Positions 8,663 to 17,375 of a stretch of DNA of 64,000 bases are shown here, in pieces. The stretch comes from Caryophanales bacterium UBA784 (GTDB lineage Bacteria; Bacillota_I; Bacilli_A; RFN20; CAG-288): NCBI GenBank assembly GCA_002297045.1, contig DBJE01000008.1:1-64000 (forward strand), read 5' to 3'. Made by a program: the position numbers and the translations under genes. The stretch's first letter is position 1, and every line of letters begins with the position of its first letter. The notes under the pieces are model-generated. The model was not told the origin of the DNA and did no database searches. It saw nothing but the letters and a program-made list of their open reading frames with translations.

Positions 8663-9469
8663 ATGGAGAAAAACAGAAGAATTGTCTTAATTACCGGCGA
8701 TAGTTCAGGTTTTGGACTAGAGAGGGCAAAACTGTTCTTAAAAAACGGCGACATTGTCTGTGGTTTTTCCAATCAGGAATATTCCTTACCTGGAGTTTTT
8801 CATCAATACGGGGACGTCGCTTCCTATCCATCCTGCAAAGAAGCCGTAGATCGGATAATCAACCAATATGGTCGCATTGATGTTTTGATTAATGATGCCG
8901 GATTTGGTCTTTTCGGCCCAGTGGAAGAGACGGAACCAGAACGGGCAAGGAAGCTAATCGAAGTAAACTTTAGGGGATACTTTTACAGGGCAAAATGTGT
9001 TTTACCTTATAGGCGTAAGCAAAAAGAAGGAAAAATTATTAATGTCTCTTCAATCGCTGCAACTGTTCCTTTGCCCTTTCAGGGATTCTATTCCGCCGGA
9101 AAGGCAGCAAGGGAAAGCCTATTTGACGCCTTACGTGCGGAAGTGCTTCCCTATTCTATCTCGATCACCCATATTCGGCCAGGTGATGCCAAAACCGGAT
9201 TCACTGCCAGCCGGATAAAGGAGAAAATACACTCCAATTCCCCCTATTATGCTTCTTTTCGGAAATGTCTAACCCAGGTGGAAAAAGATGAACTAACTGG
9301 TGTTCCGCCGCGGGAGATTGCAAAGGCCGCTTTTAACGCGGCCGGAAAGAAAAACCCGCCTTTAGTTGTCCCTGTCGGTAGAAAAGACAGATTTCTTTCC
9401 TGGCTTTATCATTTGCTTCCAAGCAGAGTCCGGAATAAACTTTTATATAAAGTCTATGCAAAAGAATAG
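8663..9469 (+). CDS. short-chain dehydrogenase/reductase
   Basis: NAD(P)-dependent SDR of 268 residues. The Rossmann motif is ITGDSSGFG, the adenine-side motif is LINDAGFG, and the catalytic Ser and Tyr-x-x-x-Lys lie in INVSSIAA and YSAGKAA. With AGG as Met the segment before the active site reads VLPYMRKQKEGKIINVSS, the usual LPxMR of the family. The ATG at 8663 is preferred over an upstream TTG because GGAGAG lies 10 bases before it. It is divergent from pstS and 10 bases ahead of the next gene. The substrate cannot be told from sequence. Confidence 0.85.
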   Translation: MEKNRRIVLITGDSSGFGLERAKLFLKNGDIVCGFSNQEYSLPGVFHQYGDVASYPSCKEAVDRIINQYGRIDVLINDAGFGLFGPVEETEPERARKLIEVNFRGYFYRAKCVLPYRRKQKEGKIINVSSIAATVPLPFQGFYSAGKAARESLFDALRAEVLPYSISITHIRPGDAKTGFTASRIKEKIHSNSPYYASFRKCLTQVEKDELTGVPPREIAKAAFNAAGKKNPPLVVPVGRKDRFLSWLYHLLPSRVRNKLLYKVYAKE

Positions 9470-9479
9470 GAGTGAATAA

Positions 9480-11324
9480 ATGGAAATTGAAAAAATAATC
9501 GAAGATCCGTGCAAAGATTACCCTCGCTACGCCCAAGAAAGGACTGACAGCGCCACTGCCTACTTTGATGCTCTTGCCAAGGACAGCAAGGTTGACGTCG
9601 GGCAAAATCAGGCTACCTGCGAAAAATACTATCGTGCCAAGAACGAATCGGAAGAAGGTACTAAATCAGCCAATCGAAGAAACGGCTATTCCATCGCAAG
9701 GATTTTTGTCGGCTTAATCGGCTGTGTCGCCGGTTTCTTTAGGTTCAGGGGAAGCAAAAGCACCGGAATAAAAGTCTTGGGTGTCCTCATCTTCCTTGCC
9801 GCTCTTATCGGTGCCATCGCCGTCAATATCGTGCAGTCAAAAAGAGCAAAGCAGGATAAACTAGCCGCATCCAAAGCTCAGGAGAAGGCCGATTATTATG
9901 CAAGCCAGGCTTCTGAGCAAAGGCAACCCCTGTGGTCGATGATCTTTCCGGATAGGGCAGACAAGAGGATAAGGAAAATTCTTCCGATTATTCATATTGA
10001 CCCGTCTTTTGACATCAACCGATATGCCTATAGGGTCAAAAAGTTCGGTCTTCCTAGGTCTGAAGGGGACGTGGACGCATCTGTTCTGTTTGCAAAATCA
10101 GGAAGGATAAACGGAAATCCCTTCCTCGTTCTTCGGGAAAAATACCATCATGATGAAAGGAAAACCTATGTTGGGACACGTACAGTCATGGTCCGCCATA
10201 GCTACACCGATTCAAAGGGAAACACCCACTATACGACTACACCCGAGGTTTTAACGGCAACGTATTCTGAATTAGCCCCGTTTTATGATTTCTCCCATGT
10301 CTTGATTTTCGCCTCTGAAGCAGCCCCTGACCTGAAATTCTCCCGTAACCCTGTCTTGTCTAGCGGCAACGAGAACATCAAGAAAGTAATCAAGAACAAT
10401 TCCAAAATATTGGAGAAAGAATCGCTTCGTCAAAGGAACGACGACAATCCGAACACGAACCTTCAGGTGATGAGCAATGACGAATTCGAATCTCTCTTCT
10501 TCGCCAAAAACCGCAACAACGAAATTCAATTCCGTCTTCTCTTCACTCCGCTTGCCCAGATAAACAGGGTCGACTTAATCAAGAATTCCCCGTATGGAGA
10601 TGATTTCTGCTTTGTAAAAGATAAGAGGCTGAATTACATCATTACCGGCCATTCGTTAAATTATTCGTTCGACTTTAACTGCTCTGCCCAGTACATTTTC
10701 GACTTTAAGGTTCTCCGCAACCAGTTCATCACCGGAAGGCAGGACTACTTCAAATCGTTCTATTTCCAGCTTGCTCCGCTTCTGACTATCCCAATCTATC
10801 AGCAATTAAAACCCTTCGAATATATCTATGGGCGGGAATACGGATTCTGCGTTTCGCCATATGACCATGAATCAAGGGCAAACAGGAGGCCGGATTCCAG
10901 GCTAAGGCCAAAAGGTAGTTCTACCGACAGGATTCTTAAATCCAGCTATGAAAAAAGCATAGGATTATTTGATTTGATCACCGTCGAATCCTTTGCCTAT
11001 CACGCCATCCCCCAGACGGCCCTTGTCCCAATCGTCGCAAGCGACGGCAATGTCTACAATGTTCCCGTCCCTTACTTTACCTATTCCCCTGTCCGGAAGA
11101 AGACCCGATTAGCCGTAAGGAAAACCGGATATGAAAACGGCGAACTGAGAAACCGGCTTAGCGAGGAAGAAATCAACCGGCTCATAGGCTCAATTGACAC
11201 CCCAGGCTCACTCATTTATAATAAAAACGAAATCGCCTTTGCACTTTCCGGCAATCAAGGATTAGACAATGCTTTAGAAAGAATATCCGATTATCTACAA
11301 AAGAAAGGGGATAAGACAAAATGA
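9480..11324 (+). CDS. membrane protein of unknown function, partner of LemA
   Basis: 614 residues, not assigned to a named family. A hydrophilic N-terminus (1-65) is followed by two membrane helices near 70-90 and 97-117, which become continuous when AGG is Met (GFFMFMGSK between them). The long C-terminal region (about 150-614) looks soluble and mixed alpha/beta, with IHIDPSFDINRYAYRVKKFG near 165 and HYTTTPEVLTATYSELAPFY near 245. Its last codons overlap the start of the LemA gene by 4 bases (ATGA), which implies coupled translation. Membrane proteins with a large soluble domain often accompany LemA, but I cannot name the family with certainty. Confidence 0.6.
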   Translation: MEIEKIIEDPCKDYPRYAQERTDSATAYFDALAKDSKVDVGQNQATCEKYYRAKNESEEGTKSANRRNGYSIARIFVGLIGCVAGFFRFRGSKSTGIKVLGVLIFLAALIGAIAVNIVQSKRAKQDKLAASKAQEKADYYASQASEQRQPLWSMIFPDRADKRIRKILPIIHIDPSFDINRYAYRVKKFGLPRSEGDVDASVLFAKSGRINGNPFLVLREKYHHDERKTYVGTRTVMVRHSYTDSKGNTHYTTTPEVLTATYSELAPFYDFSHVLIFASEAAPDLKFSRNPVLSSGNENIKKVIKNNSKILEKESLRQRNDDNPNTNLQVMSNDEFESLFFAKNRNNEIQFRLLFTPLAQINRVDLIKNSPYGDDFCFVKDKRLNYIITGHSLNYSFDFNCSAQYIFDFKVLRNQFITGRQDYFKSFYFQLAPLLTIPIYQQLKPFEYIYGREYGFCVSPYDHESRANRRPDSRLRPKGSSTDRILKSSYEKSIGLFDLITVESFAYHAIPQTALVPIVASDGNVYNVPVPYFTYSPVRKKTRLAVRKTGYENGELRNRLSEEEINRLIGSIDTPGSLIYNKNEIAFALSGNQGLDNALERISDYLQKKGDKTK

Positions 11325-11983
11325 ATGAATTAGATGAAGTAACTGGTCCGATTTCGGAAGAGGGACGTGACGTCAATGTCATCCAGAAGCAGCTTCCGGC
11401 CAAGACAGGCGCAGGAACGATTGTCTTTATTGTCGTTCTGTTCCTTCTCGGCATTATTCCTGGCATCATCTTTCTGATCAGGATGGTTCAGGCACAGAAC
11501 TATCTCCAGAAACTCCAACAGAAGATCCAGGCCAATGCCTCCTCCATCGATAACTTCCTCGAACAGCGGGTTCAGATTCTGAAAAATGCCGCCAAGCTTC
11601 TCGATAAGGCTATTGACTTAGATAAAACAGTCAGGACCGACGTCGCCAAGTTCCGTGGCGGAAGCAATGTCTCGGATGAAGAACGGAATAAGGTCTCCGG
11701 TCAGCTTGATTCCATCGGCCGGCAGGTCAATATCGCGTTTGAAGCCTATCCGGACTTAAAGGCCCATAACGAAATAGCCGACTGCTTACAGCAGAATAGT
11801 TATCTTCAGCGGGAAATCACTGCCGCCCGTGAACTCTACAACGATTCAGTCTATGAATGGAATGGTGCAATCAGGCAGTGGCCGGTTAAAAAATTCGTCG
11901 CTTCCCGTCATGGCTATACTACCCGTATTCCTTTCACCACAAGCAAAGAAACCAAAGAAGCCGCACGCGGAACCTTCTTCTAA
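11321..11983 (+). CDS. lemA: LemA family protein
   Basis: 220 residues. One membrane helix (about 30-52) is followed by a helical LemA domain: FLEQRVQILKNAAKLLDKAI, AFEAYPDLKAHNEIADCLQQ, then an ARELYNDSVYEWNGAIRQWP segment with the typical YN...V..wN..I..(F/W)P pattern. LemA proteins are membrane-tethered four-helix proteins of unclear role. Translation is coupled to the preceding large membrane protein, so the two probably act together. A bidirectional terminator follows. Confidence 0.88.
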   Translation: MNELDEVTGPISEEGRDVNVIQKQLPAKTGAGTIVFIVVLFLLGIIPGIIFLIRMVQAQNYLQKLQQKIQANASSIDNFLEQRVQILKNAAKLLDKAIDLDKTVRTDVAKFRGGSNVSDEERNKVSGQLDSIGRQVNIAFEAYPDLKAHNEIADCLQQNSYLQREITAARELYNDSVYEWNGAIRQWPVKKFVASRHGYTTRIPFTTSKETKEAARGTFF

Positions 11984-11997
11984 AAAACAGAACAGAG

Positions 11998-12027
11998 AAA
12001 AGGCCTGGCAAACCGCCAGGCCTTTTT
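11998..12027. terminator. bidirectional terminator, lemA / cysK
   Basis: Stem AGGCCTGGC (12001-12009), loop AAACC, GCCAGGCCT (12015-12023), flanked by A on the left and T on the right. It serves both convergent genes. Confidence 0.9.
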
Positions 12028-12040
12028 CTGTTCCGATAAA

Positions 12041-12967
12041 TTAGTCGAATAGAGGAGTCGACCTATACCGGTCACTTCCGTCAGGAAGAATGACGACGAT
12101 GTTTTTCCCCTTGAACTTCGGATCTTTTGCAAGTTCCAAAGCAGCATGGAGGGCAGCGCCGGAGGAAATTCCGACACCGAGTCCTTCGAGTCTGGCAAAG
12201 CGCTTTGCTTCCTTAAAGGCATCTTCGTCCGTGACTGTCTTTACTTCGTCTACGACATCGGCTTCATAGACGGCAGGTTTGAATCCGGCACCGATTCCCT
12301 GAATCTTGTGGGGACCTTTTACCCCCTTGGTCAGGAAGGGAGAACCTGCCGGTTCAACACCGATTATTTTTGTTTGGGTCCCCTTCTTCTTAAAGTACTC
12401 CCCGATTCCAGTAATCGTTCCACCTGTCCCGATACCAGCCACAACGGCATCGACCTTCCCATCAAGATCGTTATCGATTTCCTCTGCGGTTTTTTCATAA
12501 TGTGCGGCAGGATTGAATTTGTTGTCAAACTGTCCGAGCCTATGGTAATCCTTATGACTGGCAACGAGTTCCTTCGCCTTTTCGATGGCGCCAGGCCTTC
12601 CGGCTGCACCAGGGGTAAGGACGATTTCCGCACCATAGAGTTTCCTCCTCTTGCGGCGTTCTATCGACCTAGTTTCCGGCCTAACGATAATAATGTGCCT
12701 TCCCTTAATCGTTCCCATCGAGGAAAGGGCAATTCCGGTGTTTCCACTGGTTGCTTCGACGATAGTGTCTCCTGGTTTCCAGGTTCCCTCTTCAATCCCC
12801 CTTTCCAGCCTCTTCTTTACGGCACGGTCCTTAACCGAACCGGTGGGATTGAAACACTCGGCTTTAATAAACAGATGGGCACCGATATTGGCGTCCTTTT
12901 CAAAACGGCTTGCGTGCACCAAAGGTGTATTGCCGACTAAGTCTTCTACACTAGAATAGACATTCAT
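12041..12967 (-). CDS. cysK: cysteine synthase (O-acetylserine sulfhydrylase)
   Basis: PLP enzyme that makes cysteine from O-acetylserine and sulfide, 308 residues. The PLP lysine is in NPTGSVKDRA, the substrate loop is EATSGNTGIAL, the phosphate-binding loop is GIGTGGTITG, and the SSGAA element is near 260. With AGG as Met it reads IVMPETMSIERR, GMPGAI and RYMST, as the family requires. The ATG at 12967 is preferred over a GTG four codons upstream, because GGGGGTG then serves as the ribosome site. It is a single gene with its own promoter. Confidence 0.96.
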   Translation of the reverse strand: MNVYSSVEDLVGNTPLVHASRFEKDANIGAHLFIKAECFNPTGSVKDRAVKKRLERGIEEGTWKPGDTIVEATSGNTGIALSSMGTIKGRHIIIVRPETRSIERRKRRKLYGAEIVLTPGAAGRPGAIEKAKELVASHKDYHRLGQFDNKFNPAAHYEKTAEEIDNDLDGKVDAVVAGIGTGGTITGIGEYFKKKGTQTKIIGVEPAGSPFLTKGVKGPHKIQGIGAGFKPAVYEADVVDEVKTVTDEDAFKEAKRFARLEGLGVGISSGAALHAALELAKDPKFKGKNIVVILPDGSDRYRSTPLFD

Positions 12968-12990
12968 GGTTTTTTGCACCCCCGAACGAT

Positions 12991-13018
12991 ATTATAGTTT
13001 TTTTCTTTTACCAGTAAA
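12991..13018 (-). promoter_or_regulatory. promoter of cysK
   Basis: Minus-strand TTTACT (13013-13018) and TATAAT (12991-12996), 16 bases apart. The predicted leader is about 18 bases. Confidence 0.65.
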
Positions 13019-13100
13019 CAAAAGTGATAACCCCTTCCCCGATATGGAAAACAAGGGTTGGCAGCAAAAAGCTTCAGGGAGACGAGTCTTAAAAAACTTT

Positions 13101-14396
13101 CTAGTCCAGGCCTAGGCGTTTATACCTATAATCCACATTCCGGAGGAAATAGGAATTATCAAAACAGGAATCGATTTCTTTTTTCGAAAGGATAGGCTCC
13201 AATGCCGGGCAGGATTCCAGAAGCGACTGGAAAGGAACGGCGGTCTGAAGAGTCTGCCTGGCAAGAGGCTGGATTGTATCATAGGCCTTTTCCCGGGACC
13301 ATCCCTTGGAGACAAGCAAAGAAAGAACCCGCGAGGAATAGACGGCGCCATGAGTAAAAGCAATGTTCCGCAGCCTGTTCTTGGGAAAGACGTTTAGATT
13401 TTCAATGATTTTCGTCAGCCGGCATGTCCTGTAATCAAAAAGTTCAATCCTATCGATCAGGGCAACCCGTTCGACACTGGAATGGGAGATGTCACGTTCG
13501 TGGTAAAGAGCATTATCCTCCCTGATGGGAAGAAGATAACCACGCCTCCTTCTTGCACATCCGGTGATATTTTCACTTCCAATCGGGTTTCTTTTCTGCG
13601 GCCTTGCAGAAGATCCTTTCTGCCCCTTAGAGAATCCTTCTTCCACTTCTCCGATTTCCGTCCGGGAAAGATTCCGGATTTCGGTTGCGATTTTTTCTTC
13701 GCTAGAGGCAAGTATTGCCCTAGAGGCAGCGTAATGCTCATGTCGGTCCCGGGAAAGAACCTGGGTTGCAATCGGAGCGGATAATAGGCCTAATTCCTTA
13801 GCCGCAATTTCCTGTACACTGGGATCGATGTCCGCCCAGTTTCCTAAGGCTCCGGAAAGTTTGCAGACTTCCACCCTCTTTGCCGCATCCATAAATGCTT
13901 TCCTTCCGCGGAATATCTCATCATAATAATTAGCCCACTTTAAGCCAAAGGAGGTGACTTCGGCATGCCTACCATGGGTTCTTCCCCTGCAAGGAGTGAA
14001 CTTATAATCAATTGCTTTTTTCTTTACCGCCTTTAAAAGCCGTTTAAGATTTTCCAGAATGAGGAGGTTTGCCTTTTTGTAAAGACAGGAAAGGGCAGTG
14101 TCTACCACATCGGTGGACGTAAGCCCATAATGGACCCATCGTTTTTCCTCTCCCAGGGTCTCTGAAATCTGGCGGGTAAAGGCAATGACATCGTGTTTGG
14201 TGACCGCTTCGATTTCTCCAATCCGTTTGACGTCGACCTTAGCCTTTTTCCGGATCTTTTCCACATCTTCTTTCGGAACGGCACCGATTTCCGCCCACCC
14301 GGAAAGAGAGGCGAGTTCGACATTCAGATATTCGTTGAAGCGGGATTCGTCAGTGAACAGGCTCTTCCTTTCAGGCGTCATGTACCGGTCGATCAT
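13101..14396 (-). CDS. purB: adenylosuccinate lyase
   Basis: Cleaves adenylosuccinate and SAICAR in purine synthesis; 431 residues, full length. Motifs include KWVHYGLTSTDVVDTAL-type sequence (VHYGLTSTDVVDTALS), the GRTHG active-site His, QVLSRDRHEHYAA, the fumarase-superfamily signature GQKGSSAxPxKRNPIGSEN, and ERDISHSSVER. It is one of the clearest cases of the altered code: AGG (13602-13604) stands where the signature has Met (SSAMP), the neighbouring KRNP Arg is AGA, and PCMGRTHGMHAE and CARMMRGYLL need further AGG to be Met. The start overlaps purA's stop (TAATG), so translation is coupled. Confidence 0.97.
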   Translation of the reverse strand: MIDRYMTPERKSLFTDESRFNEYLNVELASLSGWAEIGAVPKEDVEKIRKKAKVDVKRIGEIEAVTKHDVIAFTRQISETLGEEKRWVHYGLTSTDVVDTALSCLYKKANLLILENLKRLLKAVKKKAIDYKFTPCRGRTHGRHAEVTSFGLKWANYYDEIFRGRKAFMDAAKRVEVCKLSGALGNWADIDPSVQEIAAKELGLLSAPIATQVLSRDRHEHYAASRAILASSEEKIATEIRNLSRTEIGEVEEGFSKGQKGSSARPQKRNPIGSENITGCARRRRGYLLPIREDNALYHERDISHSSVERVALIDRIELFDYRTCRLTKIIENLNVFPKNRLRNIAFTHGAVYSSRVLSLLVSKGWSREKAYDTIQPLARQTLQTAVPFQSLLESCPALEPILSKKEIDSCFDNSYFLRNVDYRYKRLGLD

Positions 14397-15679
14397 TAAA
14401 AAATCTCCTTCCGGATGATCGTCTGATCTTTATCCGGACCAACGCTAATTAAATCAAAGGAAATCCCAGTCAGTTCTTCAAGACGGTGGATATAGTTCTT
14501 GCAATTTTCCGGGAGGTCGTCGAAATCCTTAATGGAAGAAATGTCTTCCGTCCAAGAAGGCATCTCTTCATAGACGGGGGTGACTTCCTCAAGCTCAGGC
14601 AGGGAGGAAGGCATAAAGTCGATATCCTTTCCGTTAATTTGGTATTTGGTACAGATTTTAATCGTTTTCACTACCGAAAGGACATCCGTAAGCATCAGGG
14701 CAGCATGTTTTACGTTCGTCAGCGAGACAATATAATTTAATTCGGCTGTGTCTATCCAACCGATCCGGCGAGGACGTCCGGTTACAGTCCCGAATTCATG
14801 GCCCTTGTTCCGGATGAGGGAAGCAAGTTTTTCATCGCTGATTTCCGATGGGAAAGGACCTGCCCCTACTCGCGTGGTATAGGCTTTGACAATGCCGCAG
14901 ATTTCCTTGACGGAGTCGGCAGGAAGTCCTGTATTGGAAGGAATCGCATTGGCCAAAGGGGAAGACGAGGTGACAAACGGGAAAGTTCCATAGGTAAGGC
15001 ATAGCCTTGCCCCCTGGGCACCTTCGAAAAGAATTTTCTTCCCATCGGCTAAGGCTTTCTGCAAAAAACGGGAAGTATCGGTAAGACGAGGAAGGACAAA
15101 GGGGCGGAACTGTTCAAGATATTTCCTGATTTCCTCGACGGTAAAAGTCTTGGCGCCATATGCTTTCAGTTCCAGATTCTTTAGGGGAAGGATAGACTCT
15201 AGACGTTCTTTGACAAAATCCGGATAAAGAAGGTCGCCGGCCCGAAGGGAAAGACGGGCGGCTTTGTCTTCATAGCAAGGTCCGATACCGTTCTTCGTCG
15301 TCCCGATTCTGTTTTTCCCTAGCGCGGTTTCACGTGCTTTGTCTAGTTCGATATGGTAAGGGAGAAGAAGGGATGCCCGCTTGGAAATGAGGAGAGAGAA
15401 CTCCTTATGGCCGCTTTCTTCGAGATTTTTGATTTCCTTGTCCAGGCAGGAAAGATCAATCACCCTGCCATCGGCAAGAACATTTGTCACATCCGGATTT
15501 AAGATTCCTGAGGGAAGAAGGCGTAGAGCGAATCGCTTTCCATTATGTTGAATGGTGTGGCCGGCGTTGTTTCCACCCTGGGAGCGGACAACAATATCTG
15601 CCTTCGACGCGAAATAGTCGGTGATTTTTCCTTTTCCCTCATCACCCCACTGCCTACCCTGAATTGCTAAAGTCTCCAT
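14396..15679 (-). CDS. purA: adenylosuccinate synthetase
   Basis: GTP-dependent ligase joining IMP and aspartate, 427 residues. The N-terminal GTP loop is QWGDEGKGKITDYFA, followed by QGGNNAGHTI, the IMP site KNRIGTTKNGIGPCYEDKAAR without its final residue, and TGRPRRIGWIDT near 305. With AGG as Met the start reads QGMQWGDEGKG and ADGMVID, both standard. All the Arg residues in GRPRR are CGN. The ATG at 15679 is chosen for its GAGGAG site 9 bases upstream, not the open frame beyond it. It is the first gene of purA-purB. Confidence 0.97.
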   Translation of the reverse strand: METLAIQGRQWGDEGKGKITDYFASKADIVVRSQGGNNAGHTIQHNGKRFALRLLPSGILNPDVTNVLADGRVIDLSCLDKEIKNLEESGHKEFSLLISKRASLLLPYHIELDKARETALGKNRIGTTKNGIGPCYEDKAARLSLRAGDLLYPDFVKERLESILPLKNLELKAYGAKTFTVEEIRKYLEQFRPFVLPRLTDTSRFLQKALADGKKILFEGAQGARLCLTYGTFPFVTSSSPLANAIPSNTGLPADSVKEICGIVKAYTTRVGAGPFPSEISDEKLASLIRNKGHEFGTVTGRPRRIGWIDTAELNYIVSLTNVKHAALMLTDVLSVVKTIKICTKYQINGKDIDFMPSSLPELEEVTPVYEEMPSWTEDISSIKDFDDLPENCKNYIHRLEELTGISFDLISVGPDKDQTIIRKEIF

Positions 15680-15768
15680 TGAAAAATGCTCCTCTTTCAC
15701 TTGTAATGAAGACCGTTCATTACTTATAGATTTTAGCACAAAAGAGAAAAGAGGGAAGATGGTGAGGA

Positions 15769-16392
15769 TTAATTTTGCTTCTCAAGCAGAGTCCTTAAAT
15801 ACATTAGGCTAAGACGTCCGTTGAAGGAGAAAAGATATTCGTTGTCTTTCTTTAGCCTCTCCTTTACCTTCGTCCTTGGAATCAAAGAATAGCCGATATC
15901 TTCAAAAGGCTCTTTATTTGATTTTCCAAAAGAAACGATTTCACCCTTAACAAGGGCGATGGTTTCATCGCTTAACCCAGTTGAGGAAGGAGAGGGAGGA
16001 ATAAGAAGAGAAAGATGGTCGACCACTGCCCCGGTTTCTTCCCTGCTTTCTCTCTTAGCGGCACTAAAAACGGATTCATCTTCCTTGTCCACTAATCCTG
16101 CAGGGACAGAATAAAGATAGGAACCGACAGCAGGCCGGAACTGCTTTTCAAGAAGGAGATAGAATTCGTTTTCTTTCTTGTTGAAGTAGTAAAGCAGGAT
16201 CCTCACTCCATCAGGACGTAGAAAGTCATGGGTCAGGGGAAGCAACGATTTTTCATTGTGGCGGGAAGAGAGATAATAATCGTAAGGAAGGACTTTTCCA
16301 TCCTTATCCACCTCGTAGTGAAGGACGTAAAAATTCAGGAAGGGATGGTTTGTCTCCTTTGTGGCGGACAAAAGTTTCCATTTCCTGCTCAT
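15769..16392 (-). CDS. Nudix hydrolase, ADP-ribose pyrophosphatase-like
   Basis: 207 residues. The Nudix box runs from PAGLVDKEDE to AAKRESREETGA, the last part matching RE-x-x-EE-x-G with one extra residue in the loop. The PAGL just before it is typical of NudF-type ADP-ribose pyrophosphatases. About 110 residues precede the box. The ATG at 16392 overlaps the stop of the PAP2 gene (ATGA) and has AGGAAG upstream, so it is translationally coupled to it. Substrate specificity is inferred from the box context only. Confidence 0.85.
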   Translation of the reverse strand: MSRKWKLLSATKETNHPFLNFYVLHYEVDKDGKVLPYDYYLSSRHNEKSLLPLTHDFLRPDGVRILLYYFNKKENEFYLLLEKQFRPAVGSYLYSVPAGLVDKEDESVFSAAKRESREETGAVVDHLSLLIPPSPSSTGLSDETIALVKGEIVSFGKSNKEPFEDIGYSLIPRTKVKERLKKDNEYLFSFNGRLSLMYLRTLLEKQN

Positions 16393-17297
16393 TGTTCTTC
16401 CTGTCTCCTTTTCTTTTTTCCAACCAATGCGTACCTCACGGCAGTCGAAAGGTAGGCGCATAAACTTCCCACTAAAAGTCCAAAGGAAACGTCAGAAAGA
16501 AAATGGGCTCCATAAACCATCCGTGAGTAGGCGATAAGAAGATCCACGGCTAAGGAAAAGACAAATAACCTAGTTCGCCCGTTTTTCCTCTGTCCCTTCC
16601 TCACCGGATAGAGTAGAGGAAGAAGAAGGAGCTGGGCAGCAGTGGCGCAATGTCCGCTCGGCCATGATTTATAATTGTCAGAGATGGAAAGGCCGCGGAA
16701 GTGAAATTCCCACCATTGGCGGAAAATCTCATCATCGGTATTCAAATTCGGATTGACGAGGAAGCGGTAACGTGGCCGTGCGGCAAGGACTTTCAGGCCA
16801 TGCATAAGGACAAACTGGATAAACCTGGCCATTAAGATGATGATTCCGGCCTGAAGAAGATAGGAGGAGGAAGCGTCGTTCCGAATCACCCAATAAAATA
16901 AGAGAGTAAATAAGAGTGAAAGAATGGTGGCAACCAGATAAGAAGGGACGGTGTTAAGCCGCCTTCCATAATCGTTATGTGCGAAGGTAAAGGAATCCCC
17001 AAGAAAATAGATGCACGCTAGGTTGGCAAGGACAAGTACGGCAATGCCGAGTGCTTTCCACTTTCTTTCTTTCTGCTGGATTAGTGCTTTGAAAATAAGA
17101 ACCCCGCCAAGAGGAATCATGGCGTAGGCGATGCTTTCCCCGAAAGTTTCAAAGAAGGAGCCTAAACCTGAATTTGGGTTATAAACCAGATTGGCTAGCT
17201 TCCAGTCAAAGAGACTGCCGAATATAATGCCAATAACACATATAGCGGACACAATTAGTATATCAAGGAACTTGATTTGATACCTACTTTTTTTCAT
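16389..17297 (-). CDS. PAP2-family membrane phosphatase
   Basis: 302 residues with about six membrane helices and the three PAP2 motifs in order: KVLAARPRYRF, SWPSGHCATA and SRMVYGAHFLSD. The catalytic His residues are present. Such enzymes dephosphorylate lipid phosphates such as undecaprenyl pyrophosphate or phosphatidate. It is first in a two-gene unit with the Nudix hydrolase and has GGGAG before its ATG. The lipid substrate is not decided by the sequence. Confidence 0.9.
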   Translation of the reverse strand: MKKSRYQIKFLDILIVSAICVIGIIFGSLFDWKLANLVYNPNSGLGSFFETFGESIAYAMIPLGGVLIFKALIQQKERKWKALGIAVLVLANLACIYFLGDSFTFAHNDYGRRLNTVPSYLVATILSLLFTLLFYWVIRNDASSSYLLQAGIIILMARFIQFVLMHGLKVLAARPRYRFLVNPNLNTDDEIFRQWWEFHFRGLSISDNYKSWPSGHCATAAQLLLLPLLYPVRKGQRKNGRTRLFVFSLAVDLLIAYSRMVYGAHFLSDVSFGLLVGSLCAYLSTAVRYALVGKKKRRQEEQ

Positions 17298-17375
17298 TCG
17301 TTTTCTCCCTAGTTTATTCTATAATAAAACCACTATATACTATCTTTTCTTTTCAAGTACCGCAAGGAGGTTCGT

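Noticed and set aside
12146..12940. Long open frame opposite cysK
   Set aside because: It is a shadow of the cysK codons on the other strand, with no ribosome site and no recognisable protein motif.
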